A DNA stretch of 64,000 nt from the NCBI RefSeq assembly GCF_024462815.1, contig NZ_JANGCG010000004.1:1-64000 (forward strand), written 5' to 3'. Position 1 is the first letter of the stretch, and the number at the start of each line of letters is the position of its first letter. Under the pieces are notes generated by a model. The model made no database searches. It had not been told where the DNA came from and was given only the letters and a program-made list of their open reading frames with translations. Positions 1 to 8,845 of the stretch are shown in pieces. The DNA is from Gemmiger formicilis (GTDB lineage: Bacteria > Bacillota > Clostridia > Oscillospirales > Ruminococcaceae). The translations under genes and the position numbers were made by a program.

Positions 1-35
1 CAGCTAGCGTGTACTAATAGGTCGAGGGCTTGACC
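1..35 (+). rRNA. 23S rRNA, 3' end (partial)
   Basis: The first bases match the conserved 3' terminus of bacterial 23S rRNA (GTACTAAT...GAGGGCTTGACC). The rest of the gene lies left of the window. A 5S gene and a tRNA-Lys follow on the same strand, as in a 16S-23S-5S-tRNA operon. Confidence 0.9.
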
Positions 36-171
36 CCATCTTGATCAGATACTCTGTTTGCAAAAGCGGTTCGATATTCAGTTTTGAGGGTACATCCCTT
101 GACAGGAAAGTGCGAAAGTGCTAGAATGTCTAAAGAAAAAAAGAGAAGCATGATATTAGGTCATGGAAATG

Positions 172-288
<117 letters not shown>

Positions 289-300
289 TCTCTTTTATAA

Positions 301-376
301 GCACCATTAGCTCAGTTGGTAGAGCAACTGACTCTTAATCAGTGGGTCCTGGGTTCGAGTCCCCGATGGTGCACCA
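301..376 (+). tRNA. tRNA-Lys (anticodon CTT), island integration site
   Basis: A complete cloverleaf is visible. The acceptor stem is GCACCAT with ATGGTGC, the anticodon arm is ACTGA-CTCTTAA-TCAGT, the T-loop is TTCGAGT, and CCA is encoded. Loop bases 34-36 read CTT, which decodes AAG (Lys). The last 56 bases are repeated exactly at 30452-30507. The gene here is therefore intact, with its 3' part probably restored by the inserted island. Confidence 0.96.
321..376 (+). repeat. attL-type direct repeat inside tRNA-Lys
   Basis: These 56 bases, from the D-arm to CCA, are identical to 30452-30507. Both copies are followed directly by a hairpin and T-tract, but the flanks are otherwise unrelated. 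This is the usual signature of integration at a tRNA 3' end. The repeat is longer than the few-base core used by serine integrases. Confidence 0.9.
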
Positions 377-377
377 C

Positions 378-413
378 AAACAGCCACACAATTTATTTTG
401 TGTGGCTGTTTTT
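378..413 (+). terminator. Terminator after rRNA/tRNA-Lys
   Basis: A 14-bp stem, AAACAGCCACACAA with TTGTGTGGCTGTTT, around a six-base loop runs into a T-rich tail. It starts two bases after the tRNA CCA and would end the rRNA-tRNA transcript. Confidence 0.85.
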
Positions 414-448
414 AATAGTTGTCGCAATATTTGGGGGACAATTATTAT

Positions 449-484
449 GGCCGCTGACATGGCTGATAGTCAGCGGTCTTTTTT
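449..484 (+). terminator. Hairpin terminator (plus strand)
   Basis: CCGCTGAC pairs with GTCAGCGG and is followed by a T-run. The stem overlaps the stop codon of the small minus-strand peptide gene at 470-586. It may stop plus-strand transcription from running into that gene. Confidence 0.6.
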
Positions 485-586
485 GTTTTTCAAAAGAAAT
501 TCTACAAATTTAAGAGTCAGAGAGATCGTGGCATAAATACAACTGCCTATAAGAGTAAGCAGCAAAATGATTTCTTCGAAAGTCAA
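470..586 (-). CDS. Holin-like toxin peptide (38 aa)
   Basis: A 38-residue peptide reads from a TTG start at 586 to TGA at 470-472. It begins MTFEEIILLLTLIGSC, has one hydrophobic helix (residues 6-32) and ends in a charged KNKKDR tail. That is the build of the small putative holin-like toxin family (Hol_Tox), some members of which are toxins of type I toxin-antitoxin pairs. Support beyond composition is strong: an AGGGAGGTGA ribosome site lies five bases upstream, and a near-consensus promoter at 624-653 points at it. It would act in the membrane. Whether an antisense RNA controls it is not shown. Confidence 0.7.
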   Translation of the reverse strand: MTFEEIILLLTLIGSCIYATISLTLKFVEFLLKNKKDR

Positions 587-623
587 ATATTCACCTCCCT
601 GCGGAAGCGACAACCGAAAAAGT

Positions 624-653
624 ATTATAGCAAGAGGGAGTGGGATTTGTCAA
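624..653 (-). promoter_or_regulatory. Strong sigma-A promoter for the holin-like peptide
   Basis: On the minus strand TTGACA (648-653) and TATAAT (624-629) are both perfect consensus boxes, separated by 18 bases. Transcription would start near 617, about 30 bases before the TTG start. Confidence 0.8.
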
Positions 654-671
654 AATATAGAAAATGCAGCT

Positions 672-714
672 AAGGCCGATTTATTGGAAGTAAACAATAA
701 ATCGGCCTTTTTTA
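672..714 (+). terminator. Rho-independent terminator (plus strand)
   Basis: A perfect 14-bp stem, AAGGCCGATTTATT with AATAAATCGGCCTT, has a ten-base loop and a run of T. It lies upstream of the holin-like gene promoter and just before the parM-like gene. It implies a short plus-strand transcript, possibly antisense to the peptide mRNA leader, but no promoter for it was found. Confidence 0.75.
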
Positions 715-754
715 TATATAACCAGAAATATCAAAGAAGGGAGGAAGATTCACC

Positions 755-1693
755 ATGAGCATCATTATCGGCATTGACCACGGCTACTATGCTATCAAAA
801 CAGCCCACTGCTCGTTTCCGGCAGGGCTGACAAGCTACGGAGAACACGAACCCTACACCCGCCAAGGACTCTTAGAGTTTGGCGGGGGCTTTTTTGTTTG
901 TGGCTCCGGGCGGCAGCCTATCCAGCGGGACAAGACGGCGAACGACAATTATTACCTGCTGACACTGGCAGCTATTGCAAAAGAAATCCAGCAACGCGGT
1001 CTGCCGCCCGAATGTTCGGTGCGCATTGCGGCGGGTCTGCCGCTGACAAGTTTTGGGCGCGACAAACCCAAGTTCAGAGAGTATCTGTTGCGGAGCAAGC
1101 AGCCGGTGAACTACAAGTTCGAGGGCGTGGAGTACAGCATTACCATCGAGGAAGTTGCTGTCTTCCCTCAAGGCTACGCCGCCCTTATGACCGAAGTGGG
1201 GCTTTTGCAGGACGAACCGTCCATGCTCCTCATGGATTTGGGCGGTTGGACGGTGGACCTCATGCGCATCGACAATGCCATCCCTGCGGCTGACACAGCT
1301 CACAGTCTGGAGCTCGGCATGATTCGTTGCGTAGATGACATTCGGGAGCAGGTGCGGCGAGAAACCGGCCTGTCACTCACGGATGCCCAAATCGAGAATA
1401 TGCTGGCAGGGCAGCCCTGCACGGTCAGCGATACAGCAGAAAACCAAAGCCACGCTTTCGGCAATTCGGCACTATCTCGAAAATCTACGCAGCCTTGTAA
1501 CTGCAATTATTTCGGGCACAAGCGTCGTACTAAGCATAGTTATTATAATCTGCCTTGTGGCCTTTGTGTCCGGCTCGGCTTACGGCATTTTCTTTGCCGC
1601 CGATGCCCCCAACGCAGCGTCCGTCACCGTGCGCGAAGCCGTAGAAACCCTGACGGCAGAATACCGCGACAGACTGGAAGAAATCTCCGATAA
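755..1693 (+). pseudogene. ParM/StbA-like actin ATPase, truncated and fused out of frame
   Basis: The first 225 codons resemble plasmid-segregation actin-like ATPases of the ParM/StbA family: an N-terminal phosphate-1 loop (IIGIDHGYYAIKTA), then LLMDLGGWTVDL as the phosphate-2 region. ParM filaments separate low-copy plasmids or elements. After about codon 226 (near position 1436) the reading frame enters an M23 peptidase gene out of frame and runs about 85 meaningless codons to a stop. The C-terminal part of the actin fold, including the adenosine loop, is missing, so the product should be inactive. The start has a good ribosome site, AAGGGAGG. This is best read as a deletion joining two genes of a conjugative element. 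Confidence 0.75.
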
Positions 1694-2561
1694 TGTACAG
1701 CACGACCGCCAAGACATTACAGCCAACGATGATGTGTACTACATCCGCTGGCAGGACGTCCTGGCGGTCTTTTCATCGTATGTATCCGGCAATGAACAGG
1801 GCACACCTGTAGCGGCGCTGACAGAGGAACAGGTGGATAAACTGCGGGAAACTATGTGGGCAATGAACGCAGTGGACTATTCCACCTACCCGGAGACGAC
1901 TACCATAGACACTACCGATGAGGACGGCAACCCGACTACCACAGAAATCACCGAAACTGTCCTTGTAATCGATCTGACCCACAAAACACCCGACGAGATG
2001 GCGGCAGATTATCATTTCACCCCCCGCCAAAACACTTACCTGCAACTCCTGCAAGACCCGCAGTATGAGGAATTGTGGGCAGAATTGCTCGGCGGTTTTG
2101 CACAGGGCGGTGGAGAACTTATGTCCCCGGACAGCACCCGCATCCCGACAGGCACCCTGCAATGGCCGCTGCCGGTTGCAGGTACAATTACCTCACAATT
2201 TGGCCATCGTGTGGACCCCATCACCGGCGAGGTAAGCTCCCACACCGGCACTGACATTGCCTGTGCCGAGGGAACACCGATCCTCGCCGCCGCAGATGGC
2301 GTGGTCACTGTTGCCAACGGCCTTGACAACTGGGGCGGCAGCTACGGCTATTACATCCAAATCGACCACGGCGGCGGGCTGGAAACGCTGTACGCTCACT
2401 GTTCGTCCATCTGCGTCACCACCGGTCAGCAGGTGCAGGCCGGGCAAGTCATCGCTTACGTTGGCCACACCGGCCGGGTTACAGGTAGCCATCTGCATCT
2501 GGAAGTAAGAATTGACGGCAATCGTGCAGATGCAATGCAATTTTTACACTATAAAATTTAA
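1437..2561 (+). pseudogene. M23 peptidase fragment of a conjugative element (copy 1)
   Basis: This frame encodes a membrane helix (SVVLSIVIIICLVAFVSG), a linker with DRLEEI and WAELLGGF segments, and a C-terminal M23 metallopeptidase (lysostaphin/LytM-like) domain. The zinc-site motifs HTGTD and HLHLE are intact. Such proteins cut peptidoglycan for type IV secretion channels in Firmicutes conjugative elements. The normal N-terminus is gone: the frame joins the ParM-like gene near 1436 in a different phase and has no start of its own that I trust. A diverged parallel copy is at 13255-14183 in the same orientation. It is likely a remnant, although the catalytic domain reads through cleanly to a normal C-terminus. 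Confidence 0.75.
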
Positions 2562-2733
2562 GAGAATCTTAGACGGCTGTTAAAGCAGTGTACAAAAATG
2601 AAATGGGAAACAAAAGGAAAATAAAGAACTTCAAAAATTACAAAATGGTTACATGCGGAAGAAAAACACAAAAATTACTGGCAAACTGCACATTCAAATA
2701 GTGAATACATGATGAAATATGCACAAATTGAAA

Positions 2734-2746
2734 GGAAACCGTTTCC
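2734..2746. promoter_or_regulatory. LacI-family/cre-like operator
   Basis: GGAAACCGTTTCC is a perfect 6-1-6 palindrome of the type bound by LacI/GalR-family regulators such as MalR or CcpA. It lies 11 bases upstream of the -35 box of the starch locus promoter, which fits activation or loop-type control better than promoter blocking. The LacI-type gene at 8846-9853 is the obvious candidate binder. Confidence 0.6.
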
Positions 2747-2757
2747 CTATTTCTTTG

Positions 2758-2786
2758 TTGACGTGGCTTGCTGGGAGTGTTACTCT
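2758..2786 (+). promoter_or_regulatory. Promoter of the starch/maltodextrin locus
   Basis: TTGACG at 2758-2763 and TACTCT at 2781-2786 are separated by exactly 17 bases. They lie about 70 bases upstream of the CBM26 protein start. Confidence 0.6.
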
Positions 2787-2854
2787 GTAGATGTCAAGGA
2801 TGCGCATCAGAAAATCTCAAAAACTCTTCACCGTTTGGAAAGAAGGAAACAAAT

Positions 2855-4018
2855 ATGAGCAGAGTAAAACACTTGTTTGCAGTTGTGCTGGCGGCATTGA
2901 TGCTGTGTCTGCTTATGCCTGTTGCTGCGTTTGCAGAGGAAGCATCCGATGGAAAAATGATCGTCTACGCAAAACTCCCGTCTGACTGGTCAGACCCGCA
3001 CCTGTGGGCATGGGCAGACGATGGCACAAACGCTTTTGATGCATGGCCCGGTGGCGAGATGGAAGCAGATAGCAACAATGATGGCTGGTATTACTGCTGG
3101 ATTCCCGAAACCACCAACAACATTATTATCAGTGCGAATGATGCAGCGGTTCAGACCAGTGACTACAAGCTGGAAAGCAAAAATGCTTGGGTCACGGTGA
3201 CTGATGCAGAAAATGTGGAAATCAGTTACGATGCACAGACCACCGGTGATCTGCCGGAGTATGTAGAAAAATTCAAGATCCATGCGCAGGTTCCCGATGA
3301 TTGGCAGGACGTCTGCCTGTGGGCATGGTCTGCACCGGATGGCAAGAATGCTTTTGAAGCATGGCCCGGCAAGACCATGAGCAAAGGCGAAGATGGCTGG
3401 TACACTGCCAGCGCTCCCGTTTGGGTGAACAGCATCATTGTCAACGGCAACAGCGGCGATGTGCAGACGGAGGATATCTCCATCGATGCAGCTGAGGTGT
3501 GGGTTACGGTTTCTGAGGACGGAACTTCCGATTTTACTTACAATGATCCGAATGCTCCCGTTGCAGAAGATATTACCGTTCATGTAAAAGCTCCCGCAGA
3601 CTGGAGCGAGCCGCATCTGTGGGCATGGTCCGCACCGGACGGCACGAACGCATTCTCTTCTTGGCCTGGCGAAGCCCTGCAGGAAGGGGAGGACGGCTGG
3701 CTGACGCTTTCTGTTCCCGGCTGGGTCAACAGCATTATCGTGAATGGCAGCGATGGCAGCGTTCAGACCAGTGACCTCAGTGTGGAAACAGGCAAGGATC
3801 TGTGGATCGTGGTGAGCGATGCGGAAAATGCAGAAGTCACCTATGAAGCCCCGGCTGAGACTGTAGAAACAGCAGAGGCTCCTGCTGCAGAGAGCGAGCC
3901 TACGGTTGCAGCGGAACCCGCAGAAACCAAGTCCAACGCGATGCCGATTGTAATTGTCGTTGTTGTGGTGATTGCTGTTGTGGCAGGCGGCGTGGTCATC
4001 TCCAAAAAGAAAAAGTAA
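2855..4018 (+). CDS. Membrane-anchored surface protein with three CBM26-like starch-binding modules
   Basis: The 387-residue protein has an N-terminal signal peptide ending at VAAFAEEA. Three tandem modules of about 95 residues follow, each with the pattern LWAW...NAF..WPG...GWY/L...IIVNGN. The conserved tryptophans and WPG match starch-binding modules of family CBM26. A Pro/Glu/Ala-rich spacer leads to a C-terminal membrane helix and four lysines, so the modules would face outward without an LPXTG anchor. The ATG at 2855 was chosen over an upstream frame because it starts the signal peptide and has an AGAAGGA site. It is the first gene of the locus and probably holds starch or amylase products near the importer. 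It has no catalytic domain. Confidence 0.85.
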   Translation: MSRVKHLFAVVLAALMLCLLMPVAAFAEEASDGKMIVYAKLPSDWSDPHLWAWADDGTNAFDAWPGGEMEADSNNDGWYYCWIPETTNNIIISANDAAVQTSDYKLESKNAWVTVTDAENVEISYDAQTTGDLPEYVEKFKIHAQVPDDWQDVCLWAWSAPDGKNAFEAWPGKTMSKGEDGWYTASAPVWVNSIIVNGNSGDVQTEDISIDAAEVWVTVSEDGTSDFTYNDPNAPVAEDITVHVKAPADWSEPHLWAWSAPDGTNAFSSWPGEALQEGEDGWLTLSVPGWVNSIIVNGSDGSVQTSDLSVETGKDLWIVVSDAENAEVTYEAPAETVETAEAPAAESEPTVAAEPAETKSNAMPIVIVVVVVIAVVAGGVVISKKKK

Positions 4019-4037
4019 TCTTCCTTAGAAAATCATA

Positions 4038-4063
4038 GAGTACGGGCTGAACAGCCCGTACTC
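4038..4063 (+). terminator. Intergenic hairpin (partial terminator or processing site)
   Basis: An 11-bp perfect stem, GAGTACGGGCT with AGCCCGTACTC, around GAAC lies between the CBM26 gene and the binding-protein gene. It has only CTTATTT after it and no long T-run. It may reduce read-through or stabilise the upstream mRNA end, setting different expression levels within one operon. Confidence 0.5.
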
Positions 4064-4096
4064 CTTATTTGACACAATCAGAAAGGCAGGTATTCC

Positions 4097-5323
4097 ATGA
4101 AGCGCCTGATAGCAGGATTTTTAAGTGTATGTGTAGCGGTATCGTTGCTGATGACCGGCTGCTCGTCGGGCGGCACGGATAATACTGCGCAGACAGATGG
4201 CCCGGTTACCATCACAATCTGGCACGACAAAGAAGATGAAGTCGCACAGGCGTTGCAGACGGAGTTGGATACGCTTGCCCCGGATATCGTGGTAAAACTG
4301 GAAAAGAAAGACGGTCTGACCGATTCGTTGAAGATGGTCGGCAACGATCCGAACTCTGCCCCGGATATGTACTTCTTTGCCCACGATAAAATTGGCGTTT
4401 ACGCTGAAATGGGCATTCTCGCACCGATAACGGATTTCGTTGACAAGAGCACCTTGAATCAGTACATACCGATGACGATTGAGGCTGCTACCTACAAAGG
4501 GGAAGTGTATCAGCTTCCGATCTACTTTGAGACGCTGCTCTATATGTACAACAGACGTTATATGAGTGATGATGAAGTACCTTCGACCACAGAAGAACTG
4601 TACAAATATATGCAGGAAAACACGAAAGGCGGACATTACGGCTTCGTGGAACAGCACAGCACGGCGTACTATGCTGCAGGCTGGCTTCATGCATTTGGCG
4701 GTTACATTCTGAACGAAAATGGCAAACCAGGCCTCGATGATGAGAACACCATCAAGGCACTGGAATACCACAAGAAATTCGTGGAGCTTATGCCCACCGA
4801 GGGTGAGTATTCTACCGTGAATACGCTGTTCCGCGAAGGCAAAGCGCACTCCACCATCGGTGGTCCCTGGCTGGTTCCTACGGCGCGCGAGAGCGGTATT
4901 GACCTTGGCATTGCACCGATGCCTACTGTAGATGAGACCGGCAACAAAATTGCACCGTATTCTGGTGTGCAGGGTATCCATGTACTGAAAGTCGCAGCTG
5001 AGCGCAAGCACGATGCCATTGCAAAGGTCTTGCAGGTTCTGACAAATGATTCCGTTGGCATTGCGATGGCGAAAGCAAGTGGCTGCGCCCCTGCGAAGCA
5101 GAGTTGCTATGATGACCCGGTTATCAGCGGTGACGACATGGTTATGGCTATGTATGATACGGCACAGGATGCAGTTCCCATGCCGAACGTTCCCGAAATG
5201 GACGTTATGTGGACGGTTACGGAAAATCTGCTTGTGGATGTCAACATGAGCGGAAAAGATGTCCGTAGCAGCGCACAGGCCGCCCAGCAGCAGGCAGAGA
5301 GCCTTATCAAACAGATGCAGTGA
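4097..5323 (+). CDS. Maltodextrin-type ABC transporter substrate-binding lipoprotein
   Basis: The 408-residue product is a family-1 extracellular solute-binding protein (MalE-like). It starts with a lipoprotein signal peptide whose lipobox is LMTGC (Cys22), and the mature part opens with VTITIWHDKEDE, typical of sugar-binding proteins. It would capture maltodextrins outside the cell and pass them to the two permeases encoded next. Their reading frames follow closely, and a GTG in the next frame overlaps its stop. Substrate is inferred from the flanking GH13 and starch-binding genes, not from binding residues. Confidence 0.88.
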   Translation: MKRLIAGFLSVCVAVSLLMTGCSSGGTDNTAQTDGPVTITIWHDKEDEVAQALQTELDTLAPDIVVKLEKKDGLTDSLKMVGNDPNSAPDMYFFAHDKIGVYAEMGILAPITDFVDKSTLNQYIPMTIEAATYKGEVYQLPIYFETLLYMYNRRYMSDDEVPSTTEELYKYMQENTKGGHYGFVEQHSTAYYAAGWLHAFGGYILNENGKPGLDDENTIKALEYHKKFVELMPTEGEYSTVNTLFREGKAHSTIGGPWLVPTARESGIDLGIAPMPTVDETGNKIAPYSGVQGIHVLKVAAERKHDAIAKVLQVLTNDSVGIAMAKASGCAPAKQSCYDDPVISGDDMVMAMYDTAQDAVPMPNVPEMDVMWTVTENLLVDVNMSGKDVRSSAQAAQQQAESLIKQMQ

Positions 5324-5340
5324 TGCGGAAAGGCCGCACT

Positions 5341-6231
5341 ATGAAGAAAAATAAAAAAGAAACGTTTTGGGCCTATTTGTGCAGCGCCCCCTCGTTGCTT
5401 TTGATTTTGCTGATCGTTGTATTCCCAATTCTGTACACGGCGTACATCTCCTTTACAAACATGAATGTTTACCATTGGTTCAACTTCTCGTTTGTAGGGC
5501 TGAAGAATTATAAAGACGCGCTGTTTGTTTTTGATTCCGGCTTTTTGGCGGCACTGCTTCGGACCATACTGTGGACTGTTCTGAATATGGTGCTGCAGCT
5601 TGTGATTGCCTTTGTGCTGGCCAGCCTTTTGAACATACAGGATTTTAAGGGCAGGCGGGTCTACAAGACATTGCTTATGATCCCTTGGGCCATGCCGGGG
5701 TATGTGTCGATCCTGCTTTGGAAAAACGGCATCTTCAATTCGCAGTTCGGCTTGCTGAACCAGTGGATGCAGAAGCTGGGGCTGGCGACAGTGCGCTGGC
5801 TGGCAAACGATGTCTCGGCATTTCTCTGCTGCACGGTTGTCAACCTTTGGCTGGCGCTGCCGTTTATGATTATGATTATGGATGGTGCTTTGCAGGCGGT
5901 GGATCATAGCTGCTACGAGAGTGCGATTCTCGATGGTGCAAACTGGTTCCAGCGGGCGTACTTTATTACGATTCCCGCAATCCGCCCGATTATTGCTCCG
6001 TCGGTGCTGATTACCGTGTTTACGACATTTAAGCAATTCGACGTGGTATACCTGCTGACACAGCAGGCGGGTGCGAAAACCGGTGCCAATATCCACACGA
6101 TCCTGACCTATGCCTACGAGAACGCCTTTATCACAAACAATTACGGATACAGCTCTGCGGTCTCCATTTTGATTTTTGCTATTTTGATTCTGTTCTCGAT
6201 GGTGACCAGCCGGAAAGCAAAGGAGGGGTAA
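5341..6231 (+). CDS. MalF-like ABC sugar permease
   Basis: This is a 296-residue inner-membrane permease of the MalFG type with about six membrane helices. The cytoplasmic EAA-like loop is seen as YESAILDGANWFQRAYFITIPAIRP. The ATG at 5341 follows GGAAAGG at a proper distance and starts just before the first helix; an in-frame GTG at 5320 overlapping the binding-protein stop is the alternative. It pairs with the next gene to form the channel. No ABC ATPase is present in the locus. Firmicutes often share one MsmK/MalK-type ATPase encoded elsewhere. Confidence 0.88.
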   Translation: MKKNKKETFWAYLCSAPSLLLILLIVVFPILYTAYISFTNMNVYHWFNFSFVGLKNYKDALFVFDSGFLAALLRTILWTVLNMVLQLVIAFVLASLLNIQDFKGRRVYKTLLMIPWAMPGYVSILLWKNGIFNSQFGLLNQWMQKLGLATVRWLANDVSAFLCCTVVNLWLALPFMIMIMDGALQAVDHSCYESAILDGANWFQRAYFITIPAIRPIIAPSVLITVFTTFKQFDVVYLLTQQAGAKTGANIHTILTYAYENAFITNNYGYSSAVSILIFAILILFSMVTSRKAKEG

Positions 6232-6234
6232 CAG

Positions 6235-7089
6235 ATGACGCGGCATCAAAAGCGTATGCTCAAGCAGGCAGCCAAGCAGATTTGTCTGCATATTCTGTTC
6301 ATCGTGATTTGTTTCGTCACGCTGATCCCGATTTTGTATGCACTGTCGGTTTCTTTGAATGCCGACAACAGCCTTGTGAGCTCGGACTTCCGTTTTATCC
6401 CGAAGAACTTCACACTGCGGAATTATGTTGCGGTCTTTACCGAAGAACCTGTCATGCTGTGGTTCAAAAACAGTATGACGCTGGCGGTAGTCACCGTTGT
6501 TATCTCGCTGGCAGCAGCAATTCCGGCTGCCTATGCGTTTTCCCGTATGCGCTTTAAGGGGCGCAAGCCGATATTGAAGCAGTTGGTTCTGCTGTACTCT
6601 TTTCCCTCCGTCCTTTCCATGTTTGCGATTTATACGCTGCTGCGCCCGCTGGGACTGATCAACAGCAAAGTTGGCTTGATTCTGATTTATACCGGAACGA
6701 TGGCTGAGTTTGGTCTGTTGAACATGAAAGGATACTTTGATACGATACCGCGCGAAATCGAGGAAGCGGCGGAAATTGACGGTGCAAGCGGCATCCAGCT
6801 TGTCACACGCATTGTTCTTCCTCTGGCGCGCCCCAGTATTTTGGTTACGGCGGTTATGATCTTGATTTATGTCTGGAATGAATATCTCTTTGCAACGACC
6901 TTTATGACAGGTGCCGAGAATTATACACTGGCAGCCGGATTGTACTCTTTGCAGGCAACAGAAATGAGCGGAAGCTGGCCCGTTTTTGCAGCAGCCTCGC
7001 TGGTAGTCAGCCTGCCGATTTTGATTGTGTTCTTTGCCGTACAGCGTCATATGACCTCCGGCCTGACTGCCGGTGGTGTCAAAGGTTGA
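6235..7089 (+). CDS. MalG-like ABC sugar permease
   Basis: The 284-residue second permease subunit has six predicted helices and the loop EEAAEIDGASGIQLVTRIVLP, which contacts the ATPase. It starts three bases after the MalF-like stop with an AAAGGAGGGG ribosome site. It completes the maltodextrin importer with the preceding genes. Confidence 0.9.
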   Translation: MTRHQKRMLKQAAKQICLHILFIVICFVTLIPILYALSVSLNADNSLVSSDFRFIPKNFTLRNYVAVFTEEPVMLWFKNSMTLAVVTVVISLAAAIPAAYAFSRMRFKGRKPILKQLVLLYSFPSVLSMFAIYTLLRPLGLINSKVGLILIYTGTMAEFGLLNMKGYFDTIPREIEEAAEIDGASGIQLVTRIVLPLARPSILVTAVMILIYVWNEYLFATTFMTGAENYTLAAGLYSLQATEMSGSWPVFAAASLVVSLPILIVFFAVQRHMTSGLTAGGVKG

Positions 7090-7114
7090 TTGCCCCAAAC
7101 AGGGAGATGACACA

Positions 7115-8842
7115 ATGAATTTTGAAGCCATCCAACACATCCCGATGTCACAGCAGGCACACGGAATTGACCCAAACCATGTCGTGTTCCGGCTGCGCGC
7201 CGGGCGCGATGATTTAAAGCACTGCATGTTGTTTTATGCAGACCGAGCCTGCCGCCTGACACCGGTTATTTTCTCGTCTGTAGAGATGCAGGTGGAAGCG
7301 CAGGACGAATGGTTTGATTACTTCCAAGTCATCTTGGAAAGCCCCTATAAGCGGATCTGTTACTATTTTGAACTTGATGACGGAACGCAGAAGCTGCTGT
7401 ATTACGGTGATTTCTTTACAGACCATCGCGTGGACGACAGGTCGGAATACTACCAACTGCCGTTTAACCATCCGGCAGACATTGCAGCGCCGCCCGCATG
7501 GGCGCAGGATGCAGTAGTTTACAATATCTTTCCGGACAGTTTCGCCACGGGTCGCCGCTTTATCTCTGGCAAATCATCCGAAAAAGAGTGGAACGGTCAG
7601 ATCACGCGCGGAAAACTCGGCGGAACGCTGCGCGGCGTGATCGAGAATCTGGATTACATTCAAGAACTGGGTGCTACCTGCATTTACATGAATCCGATTT
7701 TTGCAGCAGGGGAGTACCACAAGTACGATTTGCTGGATTATCATCACATCGATCCCTGTTTCGGTACGGATGAAGATTTCCGACAGTTGGTCAACGACTG
7801 CCATGCACGGGGAATGCGTGTGATTATTGATGGTGTGTTTAACCATGTGGGGTGGAATTTTTTCGCTTTTGATGACGTGGTACGCAATGGCGAAAACTCA
7901 AAATATAAAAACTGGTTTTACCATCTGCAATTCCCTGTAGAGAGGCCGGAAGCCCCCGAAACCTATCCGACCTATGAATGCTTCGGCTATGAGCGCATGA
8001 TGCCAAAAACCAACACCTGCAACCCGGAAGTACAAGAGTATTTCTGCGAGGTGGGCCGCTATTGGGTGAGGGAATTTGATATTGACGGCTGGCGTCTGGA
8101 TGTTGCCAGCGAGATCAACGACGGATTCTGGCGGGTATTTCGACAGGCGGTGAAAGAAGAAAAGCCGGAGTGTATCCTGATCGGTGAGGTATGGGAAACT
8201 GCCCAGCATTGGCTGAACGGTGATATCTTCGACTCCACCATGAACTACGATTTCCGCAAGCACTGCCGCCGTTTCTTTGCCGAGCAGAGTATCGATGCAG
8301 CAGAATTTGATGCCCGCGTGACCAATATGCGGATGCGGTATAAACTCCCGGTACTGTACGCGCAGCTTAATCTGCTGGACAGCCATGATGTGAGCCGCTT
8401 CTATTCTCTGTGCGAAAAAGACCCGGCAAGGATGCAGCTCGCTGTGCTTTTCCAGATGACTTTTACAGGGATTCCGTCTGTCTTTTATGGTGACGAGCGC
8501 GGCATTTACGGTTTGCAGGAAGCAGAGTACCGTCATGAAATGACATGGCCGCAGGAGCCGCCGGCCTTGGCAGAGTTTTATAAAAAGGCGATGCATCTGC
8601 GAACGGAACACCCGGCCCTTTGCCGAGGCAGCTACCATACCATTAAGGCCGAAAAGGAAAATGGGCTGTATGGGTATGAGCGCACCGATGTGAAAGAAAA
8701 AATCACTGTGTTCCTCAACAATCAATCTGCCTCCGCAGAAATTCCTCCGATGAACGGAAAGATGCTGTGGCAGCAGGGATACGAGGAAAAGAACAACAGC
8801 CTTGCCCCTATGGGGTTTGCCGTATTCACACAGGAGGTGTAA
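7115..8842 (+). CDS. Cytoplasmic GH13 enzyme (neopullulanase/maltogenic amylase type)
   Basis: The protein has 575 residues and no signal peptide. An N-terminal CBM34-like domain (about residues 1-125) precedes a GH13 barrel. All four GH13 regions are visible: DGVFNHVG, DGWRLDVASE with the nucleophile Asp, LIGEVWE with the acid Glu, and LLDSHDVSRF with the third carboxylate. It would hydrolyse imported maltodextrins or cyclodextrins in the cytoplasm (GH13_20-like). The ATG at 7115 has AGGGAGATGA before it. The gene sits between the importer and its likely regulator. Confidence 0.87.
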   Translation: MNFEAIQHIPMSQQAHGIDPNHVVFRLRAGRDDLKHCMLFYADRACRLTPVIFSSVEMQVEAQDEWFDYFQVILESPYKRICYYFELDDGTQKLLYYGDFFTDHRVDDRSEYYQLPFNHPADIAAPPAWAQDAVVYNIFPDSFATGRRFISGKSSEKEWNGQITRGKLGGTLRGVIENLDYIQELGATCIYMNPIFAAGEYHKYDLLDYHHIDPCFGTDEDFRQLVNDCHARGMRVIIDGVFNHVGWNFFAFDDVVRNGENSKYKNWFYHLQFPVERPEAPETYPTYECFGYERMMPKTNTCNPEVQEYFCEVGRYWVREFDIDGWRLDVASEINDGFWRVFRQAVKEEKPECILIGEVWETAQHWLNGDIFDSTMNYDFRKHCRRFFAEQSIDAAEFDARVTNMRMRYKLPVLYAQLNLLDSHDVSRFYSLCEKDPARMQLAVLFQMTFTGIPSVFYGDERGIYGLQEAEYRHEMTWPQEPPALAEFYKKAMHLRTEHPALCRGSYHTIKAEKENGLYGYERTDVKEKITVFLNNQSASAEIPPMNGKMLWQQGYEEKNNSLAPMGFAVFTQEV

Positions 8843-8845
8843 AAC

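Noticed and set aside
1450..1693. Tail of the ParM-like frame as a genuine C-terminal domain.
   Set aside because: The same bases encode the membrane helix and linker of the M23 protein in another frame with clear homology to copy 2, so the ParM-frame tail is out-of-frame translation.
5107..7227. Long minus-strand frame opposite the sugar transporter genes.
   Set aside because: It is an antisense shadow of the binding protein and permeases, with low-complexity Gln/Arg/His composition.
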